Origin: Entrophospora sp. SA101 | Lineage: Eukaryota > Glomeromycota > Glomeromycetes > Entrophosporales > Entrophosporaceae | DNA: 64,000 bases | Reading direction: 5' to 3' | NCBI GenBank assembly: GCA_958430865.1 | Contig: CAUDNR010001680.1 | Location: 1-64,000, forward strand | Shown: positions 1 to 11,700 of the stretch, one piece after another | Layout of the letters: the number at the start of each line of letters is the position of its first letter | Numbering within the stretch: the first letter of the stretch is position 1 | Position numbers and translations under genes: made by a program | Notes under the pieces: generated by a model | Told to the model about the DNA's origin: nothing | What the model saw: the letters and a program-made list of their open reading frames with translations, nothing else | Database searches by the model: none

Positions 1-1035
1 TAGTGATGCAGTCTTTGGATTCAATGCAATTTTTTTTTATTGTATAATTAATCATATGTTTTTAACAAAACAAACATGACTTACTATTTAATCATTTCCT
101 TTGTTTCCTTGTATGCGAATGCCTCCATCCATCAAATATTCATTGGTCATGATTATTATGCGATACATTTGATGTTGTCATTGACATAACAAACAATTGC
201 ATCATCCAGGTAGTAATGATACCAAGGCCATGCATGAATGAAACTTTTAATAATGTGTCAACCCAGATCTCTGGGATTCATGAAATAAATTATTATTATC
301 AATTATGGTTCCTTATAATAAATCTGATGTTGATCATGGGTGTCAGATTTAATAAAATTTTCCTGTCACAAACATGCAAGCGCCGTGCAAAGCATCAATT
401 CAGCACCATGGATTTTATTCCACAAGTGAAAGTGACTTGAACAAGTTGGAAGGCTTTGGACAAAACTTTTCCCTATCTTCCTCCCAGGTCAGGCTTTGCT
501 GTCACCATATGGGCATTGATCATTGATGAATATCAGCATTTGTGTGATGCTTGCATTGTGTTATACTTCTCTAGTACAAATTTGGTGTCTGCAATTGGTT
601 CAAAATTCTCCAACTCAGGAGGTTGCAACCTGGGTAATTATTTTGGTTTTTTCCCTGGATTTAGAGTTTTGAGTCTTGGGTTGCTGTCTTGTCAGTGGCA
701 CACCTACTCACCAACAACCTTACCCCATTTATTTAAATAATAAGTTCAGTTGGTCAAATAAAAATTAAAGAGAAACAGAGTATTTATGAAAATGATTAAT
801 TTAAACAAAACATACCAAACAAAATCCGAACCATTTTTATGACTTTTTTCTTGTTGGCCATATTGCTGACAAAGATGTATATAATCATGTGATGATTTTA
901 ACCTACAGGACAGAGAACTCATTGGGCAAAAACCCTACAAAAAATTAATAAATTGGTTAGTATCAAAGAAACAGAGCATTTAGAAAATGATTATACAAAA
1001 AAAACACTATTTTACAACTTTCCTCTTAACATCAG
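1..1035. other. Gene-free repeat-like stretch
   Basis: No convincing gene. Two plus-strand reading frames (216-440, 456-740) have no recognisable domain and no splice context. The G+C content is a little higher than in the flanking DNA, which fits an old, decayed insertion, but I cannot name the family. Confidence 0.3.
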
Positions 1036-1340
1036 AGCCCAAATGCAATTTTAGGGCCACCAATAAGGTTTCTGGTCGAAACTGTTTCTATTAGTAGCCG
1101 AATTACCCAAATACTTTGGGCAAAAATTATTTTTTTATAAGCCCAAACTACTTTTTGTTATTAGCCGAAATTGGGCGAAATTATTTTAAAGTTGTTTAAG
1201 TTAAAACAAGTTGATTCATATAGTTTTTTAATGTTCATGCTTATAGAAAATGTTGAGAAGCCCAAATTGCCCAAACTAGTTTGGGCTTTGAGAAAACAGT
1301 TTGGACCAGAAACCTTAGCCACCAACCCTGCTCTGAATTG
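1036..1340. mobile_element. MITE-like element with imperfect terminal inverted repeats
   Basis: The left end reads AATAAGGTTTCTGGTCGAAA and the right end, read on the other strand, gives CTAAGGTTTCTGGTCCAAAC, so about 35 bp at each end are inverted copies. TCAGAGC also occurs just outside both ends in inverted orientation (about 1033 and 1333). The interior has short palindromic blocks around GCCCAAAYT. There is no coding capacity. It is probably a non-autonomous DNA transposon; no clean target-site duplication was found, so the exact ends and superfamily are uncertain. Confidence 0.5.
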
Positions 1341-1399
1341 TGACCTCCTGTGCTTAAACGAGCTGCAGATTCTCTTAATATTCATCAACAGAGTTGTGA

Positions 1400-2940
1400 T
1401 GGCTTGGTCACAGTGCCATCCTTAGAGGTAGGATCATTGCAGTCAGCTTGTCAGCTAACATACCAGCCATCTTCTCTGGTCTTGGAAGATTAGTGAAAAA
1501 CATCCTTGACGATTGGTGTATATAGTCTCGGTGAACTCCAGGGCCATGCTCCCCCCTGGAATTCAGTTGCATCATTGTATCATCAGGGGATGAGGTCAGT
1601 TTAGCCTTGTGTACACAAGGAAGATGAGAGAATGACTGTAAGTGTTCAAGGCAGCATGCGTGCTTCAACGCCAATAATCAAACATTGCATATTTGAATTG
1701 TTTCTTTTTAACATGGCATCTTCTTGTAATTATATATTAATAATAATAATTTTATTATGATTACGCAAAGCAAAATACCATCAATGAAAATCTTATAATT
1801 ACCCAGCAAGATCTGCTCTGTGTTTTGATTTCCAATTAAAATATTTATAATAACCAAAAAAGACAATACAAATAAAAAAAAGTACCTCTGGTCAGTTATT
1901 AACACGTATTCTTTAGGAGACCCAAACCAAACCAAACAACAACACTCATGTTTTGTCACCTTGGACTCTGTCAAAAAATAAATTGTTTTCCCAAAAAAAA
2001 AAAAAATCAATCATGTCTGTCCTACCAAAAAAAACCAATAGGATAAATAATTAATGTGTACATGTCGATCAAATAACAAACTTTTTTTTTCTTTATTAAA
2101 AGCATGCCTTGTAATAATAAAAATATTGACAATAAAAGAAGAGAATCAAAAACTTTGGCCAAGAAAAATGAGTAAGTGTTTATCATATTGGTGGTGGTTA
2201 TCACTTGCCACTCGCCGTCATTCTAGTTAATTATGAACTTTTTTTTTTATTATATATAGTGTGGAAAATTTGGAAGACTGTATATATCCACTAAAAAATA
2301 ATGGAAAAGAACTTGATGATAAAGAAAGATGTTTTTTTAGAAGTTGTAAAGAATATTTCGACAGCTTTGATAAAACACTTGGAATTTAAAAAGCTTGTAT
2401 TACTTTATGGCCAACAAAGGCAGTATAAAATTTACAGTGACTTTATTAAAAGAAATTTACATTGGGTGGTTACAGCAATTTCTAAAGCAAGAAAAAATTA
2501 ATATAAACTTTTATATTTCCAAATCAAATGAGGAAAAGGTATAATTTAATTTTTTCAATTTATATTTTTGTTTTTTTTTTATTGCACAATAATGATGAAT
2601 GTAAAAATTGACTAAGATTAAAGGTGGTGGTAGACACCAACTTCATTTAAGATATAATATCTTTTAAGAAAAATTTTTGGCAAAAGATTAGGATATAAAT
2701 TAATATTGTTCTTTTTTAATATTGTAATATATTATTAATAATATAGAGTACAAAACTTATTCATGAAACTATTAAAACAATCAAAAGAAAAACTTAGAGT
2801 ATTAAATCTTGAAGTACATATAATTTATATACACGTATATAATATATTGTCTTTTTTTATTTAAAAAAAAATCTTATAAATTTTTTTAGGATGAAAATAT
2901 AAATCAATAGCCATGGAATTTTAGAAATTCATCAACAACA
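1400..2940. other. Intergenic, with a higher-GC remnant at about 1420-1680
   Basis: About 1420-1680 is markedly richer in G+C than the rest and is open on the minus strand (1408-1674), suggesting a fragment of an old transposon coding region; no domain was recognised. A short plus-strand ORF at 2301-2501 (66 residues, Lys-rich) is also unrecognised and could be chance. The remainder is AT-rich and homopolymer-rich. Confidence 0.3.
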
Positions 2941-3864
2941 ATAATGACACCATCATCACCAATCCAAAATTGTCTGAAAGAGGAAATCTTAAAAGGTTCA
3001 TTTGAAGAACTAGATCAGGATAATCCATTATGCTCAAATATTTTAGACGTATCTGATCCAGATTCATGGTTAAAACCCTTTTTTAATGATGATGAATGGA
3101 ATGAATTATCAGATATCAGTGATTGTATATTTAATTCAAGCGATTTTACTTCAGTTATAAATGAATCTAACTTGAATGAAATTAAGAATCATTTGTATGT
3201 ATATTCTTTTATTTAAGCATATTATTTCTTTTTAATACAATATAATTATTTTTTATTTAGTTCATACTTCAGAAGGAATGGTGAATACAAAGAAGAATAT
3301 GATATTAATGAAGGTACATGGATGTCACATTCTGTGACAATTCCTTTTAATATCGCAGCAAGAGATATTCAGAAATTAAGACTCTTAGTGCAAATGAATT
3401 TTTTAGCTCTTGATCATTTTATTGTTATAAATTTGTTTTTACTTAAAAAAAAAATTTATCCAGTTTTGAAAAGGGATCAATAAGTTCAAAAAAATGAAAA
3501 AATGAAAACAGTTCTAGTGATGAAATTGACAATTACAAAAAAGGTATTTTTTTTTAAAAAAAAATAAATCTTATTATTTTGAGTAAAAATGACTATTTCC
3601 TTTTAAAAATGAAGAAAAAGGCAAGAAAAGGACAAAAGCCAGATCTTAAGTTTATTTCTAAAGAGACATATAAGAATCAAGGAAAAGTCAATTTTGAGTT
3701 ATTAGTAGGAGAAGTGTGCAGCTCACCATGGGAGGAAAAACAACCAAAAATGTTATCTGACTTAAATAAAATGATAAAGATGATGAAAGACTGCAAGGAT
3801 TTGATATCTAGTTATTTCTATAATAAATACAGAAATGATAGTAACATTGATTATAACAACAATG

Positions 3865-3872
3865 GTGTAAAT
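3865..3872. repeat. 8-bp target-site duplication (left copy)
   Basis: GTGTAAAT lies immediately before the MITE and recurs exactly at 4016-4023 immediately after it. Eight-base duplications are the signature of hAT-superfamily insertion. Confidence 0.85.
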
Positions 3873-4015
3873 CAGGGTTGGCAAATGTGCGGTCCATTGA
3901 TGGTCTATTGGGTCCATTAGTGTAACACTTTAACCATATTTAGTATTTTATTAATGGCAATGGACCAGTCCAAAATCCATCTGTTCTCAATGGACCAGTC
4001 AATTTGCCAACCCTG
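3873..4015. mobile_element. hAT-type MITE, 143 bp, with intact TIRs and 8-bp TSD
   Basis: The element starts CAGGGTTGGCAAA and ends TTTGCCAACCCTG, a perfect 13-bp terminal inverted repeat, flanked by GTGTAAAT on both sides. The interior contains diverged copies of TGGWCCAKT in both orientations (GGTCCATT, TGGACCAGT). There is no coding capacity, so a transposase must be supplied in trans. The insertion is inside the reading frame of the 2944-4249 gene. The perfect duplication and TIRs indicate a recent insertion. Confidence 0.88.
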
Positions 4016-4249
4016 GTGTAAATATATATGGTGTTTTAGTAGCTGGTAAGAAATGTTTTTTATGTTTTATATATTAGTTAGTATTTAATGGTGAAATATA
4101 ATAATTTCTAAATCTTTCTTCAAGGTTTTGTAATGAAAATCTTTGTGCTTGACCAACCTGGTACAGTATATATAGAGTTAGGCTGGTTACCAGTATTGAC
4201 ATTCCAGTTAAAAATAGTTTGGGCGAAAAGATATTTTATGAAAATTTGA

Positions 4250-6143
4250 ATAAATTAATGGTAAGATATCTGATTATTTTATAAGAATAAATTATAAAAA
4301 TGAATGACTTAGAAAAGTGTATTCAATTAATTAAATAGTACTCAATAAGCAAAACATATGATTTGATTCAAAACTTGACAAAAGGAAACAAAAATATTTA
4401 TTATCATCAATCTCACGTACACAAAGATCTCTTCCACATAATTAATGTTCGGTGCATGACTGGTTAAAAAAATTTTTATTTTAAACCAATTTCGTCAAGT
4501 CAATACAGTTTCTTTCTCAATATTAATAATTCATATTCTATCTATTTCTATATTGTTACTTTCAATTTCAATTGCAATTTTAAACAACCTTTAAAGCCTC
4601 TAGCTTGACTTCTATCATACTATTTAATAAATTATTAAAATAAAATTTTATCACTTACATCATGTATTAATAATTAATAAATTTATCCCACTGTTATTGT
4701 TATGAATATGACCCCGGAAACTACATAGATAGGTTACCCTAAAGTTTTCAAAATTTACTAATGGGTTTACCCAACACTCTTCATATTAGGCTTACCCAAG
4801 TTGGTAGTAACAAAACCCCAGATTATTATAATTGAGGTAACATCCGATTTTGATAAAGTTTTTTGCTGAAGTTACATGAAGATTTGGGTAAAGGCTTTTA
4901 GTAATTATTGACAAAAATTTATATTTTTATCTTGGAAATAATAATATTTATTTATTATTAGATTCAGATATGGGTTTGTTAAGAATTACTGAAGAACATC
5001 AATGACTATATTAATATGATTGATTTTTGAAATGTAAGGAGCAATTTTTTCACCTTGCTCCTTTTTCAAAATACTTCTAATGGTGCTGTAATTTTTGGGT
5101 TCCATAGTAGACCTGATATAAATGAGTTTCATATTAACTATTTTTATATAGAGATAATATAAGAAGTGGGAGAAAATATCACTATCACATTGTAGTAGTA
5201 ATACAATTGTACTGTTAAAAAATTTTTTGATCACTGAAATTCTGGTAATACCAATGTTCACTTTGTCTGGTTTTGTTGCAGTATGCCCCACTTTAGTAAC
5301 CAATGCAATTACCATTTTTTAAATTATTCTCTTAACAATACTTACTTAGGAGCCATAGATCGATCACCTTTCTTTCTAATTTGTAAAAAATAGTAACAGT
5401 TCTAATAGTTAAAAACTGAACAGACTTTTTATCCATTCTTAACTAGAGTAATTCTTATATAATAAACACTTATTTTTATATTGTTTTTAAAAAATTTTTA
5501 AAAGAAAAAAAAGGAAAGTTGTGATTGTACACAAAAAAATTTAGCAACTTTATTATTATTACATGTATGGGTTGTACAAGAACCCCTATTTTTTTGATGT
5601 GATTGATTTTTTTTTTTTTTTGGATGCGAATAAAAATTTTATTTTTTACAAAACGAGGAAACGTAAATGTTGACTGGTATGGTTTGGGTCTGAAGACGTG
5701 TTAATGACAGAGGTACTATTTTTTATTGTATTTTATTTTATTTTATTTTGTTGTTTTATAAAATGTCTTGGTGTCTTTGTTTTTATAAATGTCATTGAAA
5801 TCAAGACTATAAGCAATTAATGATTATAGATGATCTGCACCGTACGCGCAACAATAAAGTCATTTATTCCACTTAAATTTATTTTATTTCCCATCAATCG
5901 TTAATTTTGTAAATGAATTAAAGTAACAACAAAACTTTAAGCCACTTGACCAATTATTATTTTATTATTATTTTATTATGATAATATTGAACACTAACTT
6001 CATTTAAGTCCAATTTTAAATACTACTCACAAGAAATTCATTTCACATAATATAAAATTTGGAATGAATTCATTTTATTTGTTTGGATTTAATTTATACA
6101 TATTGAAGAAAAAATTTTTTAAAAAATAATTAATATATACAAG
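4250..6143. other. Intergenic region
   Basis: No recognisable gene. A minus-strand ORF at 4986-5315 (109 residues, ending near KINHINIVIDVLQ) looks mildly protein-like but matches nothing I know. The DNA is AT-rich. Near 5821-5846 lies an isolated copy of the terminal motif TGATTATAGATGATCTGCAC shared with the element at 7867-8336. Confidence 0.3.
5821..5846. repeat. Solo end of the 7867-8336 repeat family
   Basis: TGATTATAGATGATCTGCAC matches the right terminal motif at about 8315-8335 (TGATTATAGATGATCT) and, inverted, the left terminal motif at 7867-7887. The rest of an element is not evident, so this is a relic or truncated copy. Confidence 0.4.
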
Positions 6144-7171
6144 TTATTGCTTTTTATCATGTTGTTGATTCACCTTTTCCTTGACAATAATAACAGTACA
6201 GTGACAATTATGAGTACAATAGTCACTAACTGATCCTAAAAGAGTTCTAATATTTTGGAAATAATTAGATTTAAATTGTTTGATGTTTCAATTATTTCAT
6301 TCACAGATAAAAAAGAAAAATATCTAACCTTTTCAATGCACCTAATCCACGATTACCCAATATTAAAGCCTCAGCGTTCAATTCACCAACCTTACGTACA
6401 ATCTCATCTCTTGCGTCTCCTCTCATTGCTATAGCTTTACATGCAAACTAAACAAATAATTAAAAGGTGATTATTATCAATCACCATTGTCATTATTATT
6501 TACCAATCAATGCTAATTATTAATTGTGAATACCTACATTGTGACTCTTTAATTTAGCAGCATATTCTTGTAATAATGTATGACTACTAATACGATACTA
6601 AATGTATTTTAAAAATTAAAATAAAGAATTTAAGAATTAAATTTTATTTTTGTTATATTGATTTCTCTCTCAAATCCTAATTAGTTACCTGTTCTTCTAG
6701 ATTAGCTACAATTTCACCGAAATCCATATAACTCGCACCCATTGCTAAATATATCAAGGAAAAGAAATTAATCAATCAATTCAAAATATTTCCATCATCA
6801 ATTCATATCTTCTTACCAGCATAAGGTATAGGAACTGTAGGAACTGGTCGAACATTAACTAATACAGTCTAATTATTTCAATTAATTAATCAATGGAAAT
6901 ATTAATTGCAATCCCAATATTAAACTTTCTAATTCTAATCACACATAAATTAAATAAATACCAAATCAGTTTCTTTCCTCAAAAAGTTTTTCAAAGACCA
7001 GTCGAATGCTTGCTGACTATCACTTGAGTGATCTAAAGCTATGACCACAGTTCGAGTAATAGGTGTTTGGGATTCTGAATCTTGAGCTGTGGTTAACTCT
7101 GTATCGTCTGCGTGAGGTGGTTGTTGTCCTGATTGTGTCGTTTGAGTAGCTTGAGTAGATGTTGTTGACAT
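6144..7171 (-). CDS. Universal stress protein (UspA-like)
   Basis: A cytosolic nucleotide-binding stress protein of about 200 residues. The ATG at 7169-7171 opens a Thr/Gln-rich leader (about 35 residues), then TRTVVIALDHSSDSQQAFDW, the typical first strand and helix of the USP fold. Six exons can be joined in phase: 7171-6962; an exon reading TVLVNVRPVPTVPIPYA; AMGASYMDFGEIVANLEEQ; YRISSHTLLQEYAAKLKSHN; FACKAIAMRGDARDEIV through LILGNRGLGALKR; and a last exon beginning TLLGSVSDYCTHNCHC and ending at TAA 6144-6146. The GNRGLG...LLGSVS pattern is the G-2X-G-9X-G(S/T) ATP-binding signature of the UspA family, so this is probably the ATP-binding class. It has no close neighbour on the same strand. 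The family is confident; the physiological role in this fungus is unknown. Confidence 0.9.
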
Positions 7172-7866
7172 TTTTGTAATTTAAAGTTTTTTATATTTAT
7201 TATAATTTTTAGATTTAATTGATATTTGAGATTTGTAGAAAATATTTCGAATTTATATAAAAAAATCAATTATAATAATGGGGTGATTTTCCCTGATCAC
7301 CAAAAAAAATCATCCCACTTTGCCTGAAAAATTTTCACACCAATAATAATTATTTTGGATCATACTTACACAAATGTCATAGTCTTTAAAAAAAAAATTA
7401 TGCGATATCTCAACAATCAAGCAATCAATCTTAAAGTTCTGCAACAAAATCAGACAAAGTGAATGTAACTAATACAAATTCAAACTTTGATTAGATTATT
7501 ACACTCATACTCAAAGTATGAAAATTTGTAATATTTAATTGTTCATATGATAAACAATCTTGTTGTTTCCTTTTAACATTGTACTATTAATGATATTAAG
7601 ATTGTCTACAATATTTTCAGTTACATATATATCTTCTAAATAATCCGTGCTGATATGTATTATTGCAGAAAAGACTTTTTAATGCGAAGCTAGGTAAATT
7701 TGGATTTTGTTCGCGAACAAAATCTTCGTAGAACCAATGAGCTTGTTCAATTTGAAAGCAATACGTGGAAGACAATTCCTCTTCAGGAACATTTATTATA
7801 AAACGACTGTAAAATATTCGTTTATTATTATAATGTAGACTAAATAACCATAGGAACTAATAAGTA

Positions 7867-8336
7867 CAGTGCGGATCATCTATACTCAAAGGTTAAAATT
7901 TTTGAAATATTATGTGATCCACACATTGGATTTTAAAAAACCCACACCATTCAATTTAACTTTAAAAAGGGAGTCTATTAATCCCAAAAAAAAAATTTGT
8001 CTGAAATTTTCTTTTCATGGATTTTTTAAATTTGAAAGTTATGCTCAGAAATCAACAATAATTTTCGTGTTACAATATTTTGAATCTCTATGAAAAAAGT
8101 TGTTACATGAAATTTATTTAGTATTAGTCTCAATTTCTCAAGTGTATAATAATAACAAAATTCGGCCAATTTTCAGTTTAAGAAAAAAAACAGCCAATAA
8201 GTTTTGAAGCTTGAGTCGAACAATAAAACTTATCAGTTAAATTTTTTAAAATGATATAATTTTTTTTTTGTTTTAATATTTTGAAGCTGACCAATTGTTA
8301 CTATAAACAATTAATGATTATAGATGATCTTCGTGG
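7867..8336. mobile_element. MITE-like repeat, about 470 bp, copy 1
   Basis: The left end GCGGATCATCTATACTCA is inverted at the right end (TGATTATAGATGATCTTCG), giving a TIR of about 18 bp. Internal blocks (ATRTGTGATCCACACAT near 7905; AATAAGTTTTGAAGC near 8195; AACTTATC; TTTTTTTGTTTTAATATTTT) recur in the same order at 48455-48660. The short plus-strand ORF at 7869-8093 lies wholly inside the repeat and is not considered a gene. Confidence 0.55.
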
Positions 8337-8384
8337 TAAAATAATAAATAAGCCGTCAGCATAGTGAAAATTTGAAATGTTACA

Positions 8385-8693
8385 CTAATTTTTTATATTG
8401 TGCAACGTAGTTTTACAATACACGGCAAACATTCTGGCAATAAAAAGTAAGTGATGAATTGGATTTGAATTGGATCTGAACTTGATCTCCAATTTAGAGA
8501 GGTATAACATTTCGTGTAACAACAAACTTCCACTATGCTTAAGTCGTCTAGAATCTGAGTAAATGTTGTAAATTTCAAACAACATTCTTTCAGATGTGGT
8601 AAAGATTTGTTTTTTTTTATTTTGGTTTAAATTTTTTTTGAAAAAATCACAAATTTGATCAACATTTATAATGCTATCTTTGCGGTTAAGCAA
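8385..8693 (-). other. Unrecognised ORF downstream of the cullin
   Basis: A 102-residue minus-strand ORF starting about 30 bp after the cullin stop codon. The first half (DQICDFFKKNLNQNKKKQIF) has a protein-like composition; the second half looks arbitrary. There is no known domain and no splice support. It could be a decayed fragment or chance in AT-rich DNA. Confidence 0.15.
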
Positions 8694-8725
8694 GAATAAA
8701 AAAAATGAAAAATGAAATTTTTTTT

Positions 8726-11700
8726 TTAGGGAACATAAACAACATTTTTGCCTTCATTTCTTAAAAATTGTCGTTTTATTAAGGATTTGATCTGAACATC
8801 GATAAGTTTTTGCTAAAAAATAAAAAATAAATTGAATATTAATTAATGAATAGAAAAAATGACAAACAATAATTAAATTATTTACCTGAACTTGCTGATG
8901 AAAATTATTTTTAAAATCTTTTTGTATAAAACTAATCAAACTATTATGTTGGTAACGTTTATGTAATTTCATTAATTTCATTATCCTTGAATCTATCCTT
9001 ATTTCATTGGATATATTATAAGAAGAGATTTGAACATCCTCTGATGTTGATATCTTTTTCATCCCCAAATGAATGAATACGTGTTAGTTTATATATATGT
9101 ATCAAATTAATTGTTTTTTAAATCAAGAATAAAATATATTTTTTACCTGTCTTTGTGATTTTCGTTCATCAATTATTATTGGATTGTCAACAGTTGATTC
9201 AATGAAGTTTAAGTTTTCGTTAATAAAAATAGCATCAGATAAATTTAATCTCTTTGAATTCACAAATTTATTCAACAATTTAATTTCACCAAATATCAAC
9301 GAACTTAAAGCACTTTTTAATACTTCAAAATCTAAATAAAGTAAATAAATAATATGGAATGTTAAATATTATATAATAGATACATATATGTGCATAAAAT
9401 ACATACATACATAATATATTTACCTAATTCGGTATTTTTCATAATTTCACGAATAGTGTATGATATTTGATATGATCTTGTATAGTTGAACATTTCCAAT
9501 ATTATAAACATGCACATATTTATACTAAAGTACATTTTTCCCTAGCAGATAATATTGAAAAATACATTAGTATTAATATTCTATTAATAATATTTATAGT
9601 AATATAATCATTAACTACCTTTGGATGAATTAAAGAAATAATTAGATTATCATAGGAATGTAACCATTTAAGATTTCTATTAGCACCATCTCTTCTCTTA
9701 CAATAAAAATAATCTTGAAATGATTTTCTCATCAAGAACAACTAAAAAATTGATTAATATATATACAAGTTAACATATAATGATGATGAATGATGATGAT
9801 GATGATATATTATTATTATTGGATTTACTTCATATGGTATTTTTAGATCAGCAACTTCAGGCGATGGTCCAGTGATAAATTTTGGCCAATAGGACCCTGT
9901 TAATATTGTTACTTTGAGATGATTAAAAATCTACAAAAATGTTTGATTAATGAATGGTAAGACATTAATTATTAATTATAGATGTCAATCAATCAATTAA
10001 TTGTCGTTGTTGTTGGTTAATTAATATTTACATCAAAATCTTTTTTTATTCCAATTGATTCATGGATGTCTTTAATCATCCCATATAAATTATCTAAATA
10101 TAAATCGTCCCCTGAAAATGAATTATAAAACAATTATATATCATACAACAATATAATAATAATCAATAATTTAACATCTACCTATTATATTTGCCCTGTT
10201 AAATAATGACAAAATCCACTCTTCATTCGAAAGATTAAAGTTTTTGTCATCATGATGATAAAGTAGTCTTTTAGCAAATTTTTTCTTATAATGTTTCATA
10301 AAATAAGGTTTATCTATAAATAACAATAATTAATAATATAGCAGCAGCAGCAGTAATAATGATAATAAAAATTATTACCATCTAATAATTCAATTAATGA
10401 AGTAATTTCTAATATTTCATCTATTTTCTCTGATTTTGTGTGGTTTGAAGGTGTTATTATTAAATGATCAATATAATCGACTAATAAATAAGCAGATTAA
10501 TAATTAATAATTAATTCATTCATAAGATACTAGACAATTATTATCAATGTTATCAAACAATTATTTTATTTACCACAAAAATTAGTGATATTATCTTTTT
10601 TTTCATTGACAAATGATATGAAATTTTTATTCCACATATTTATAATATTTGAATATTTTTCATTTGATTGAATGTTTTTAAATTTCCTATTTAATTGACT
10701 TAATGTTTGCAAATTTTCTTTGTTGATTTTTAATGATTTTTGTGGTGAAAAGATAATATGTGAATTATAAATATTCTAAATAAAATAAAAAGTATCAAGA
10801 AAATATATAATTAATTTAAAAATATTGCAACATTAATTAACTATAAATGACATACTTGATATATATATGTATATATATACTCACGTTGATGTATTTTTTA
10901 AAGAAAATATCCAAAAATTTAATTAAATCAATAGTCTTGCAAATATCATATAATAAAACCAAATTCACTATACTATCAAAATCAAAAAAAACTATTGAAA
11001 TGAATAAAATGAATGAATGAATGAATGAATGAATGTTGAATAGTGAGTGAATAACAAATAATAATAAATAACAAATAATATTCATATAATATATAATATG
11101 TATATACCACTTTCTCAAATGTATATATGCTCATACCTTTCTTAATTATAATATCCATATGCCTGAGGTAATATTCATTAATCATGATCTTAACTGAAGA
11201 TTCTTTGATATACAATTCTTCACAAAAAAAATAAGTCACTTTATCAATCTCAAATTCAATCTGTTGTTTGATCAATTTCAAATAGGTGCCTATATTACGA
11301 TTTTCAATTAATGGTCGATATGATTGACTTTTCTCATGAAAAAATTTTCTTGAATTTTCTAGAAATGCATATTTAAATGAATCATAAAGTCCCAGTTCCT
11401 TGATTGACTTTATCATTGTCTTTATATAATCATCATAGTGACCATATTCATTATTGCCATTAGTATTACTGCTGCTGTTGCTGCTGTTAGCATTTGTAAT
11501 TTTATTGTTGTTGTTATTTATGTTAATATAAATATTTTGATTTCTATAAAAGTTAATTAAATTAATTAAAATTAGTCAATCAATTAACTAATTGGAGAAA
11601 TTACCAGGAAAGGAATTAAAAATTTGATAAATCTTTTTTTTTACCCCAATTCATTAAACATGATTAATACAGATTTAATAAGATTATTACATATAACATT

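Larger units (their letters stand above)
2944..4249 (+). pseudogene. Gene of unknown function, interrupted by a MITE
   Basis: Function unknown; it resembles the large repeated families of uncharacterised proteins I associate with Rhizophagus. Exon 1 (2944-about 3195) is acidic, and an intron (GTATGT...TTTAG) joins it in phase to an exon beginning SYFRRNGEYKEEYD at about 3261. A further segment contains GQKPDLKF, then FELLVGEVCSSPWEEK, a spacing reminiscent of PD-(D/E)XK nuclease-like folds (inference). At codon NNNGVN (3872) a 143-bp MITE is inserted. Without it and one target copy the frame continues NIYGVLVAG, then an intron (4045-about 4124), then FVMKIFVLDQPGTVYIELGW to a TGA at 4247-4249. 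A lone in-frame TGA also lies in the putative exon near 3500 (reading SISSKK, then stop). Probably a recently disabled gene, unless the MITE is spliced out. Confidence 0.5.

Noticed and set aside
216..740. Two plus-strand ORFs at the window start
   Set aside because: No domain, no splice-linked continuation and composition like translated non-coding DNA.
7869..8093. 74-residue plus-strand ORF
   Set aside because: Lies entirely inside the TIR-flanked repeat 7867-8336 and is not kept in the second copy.
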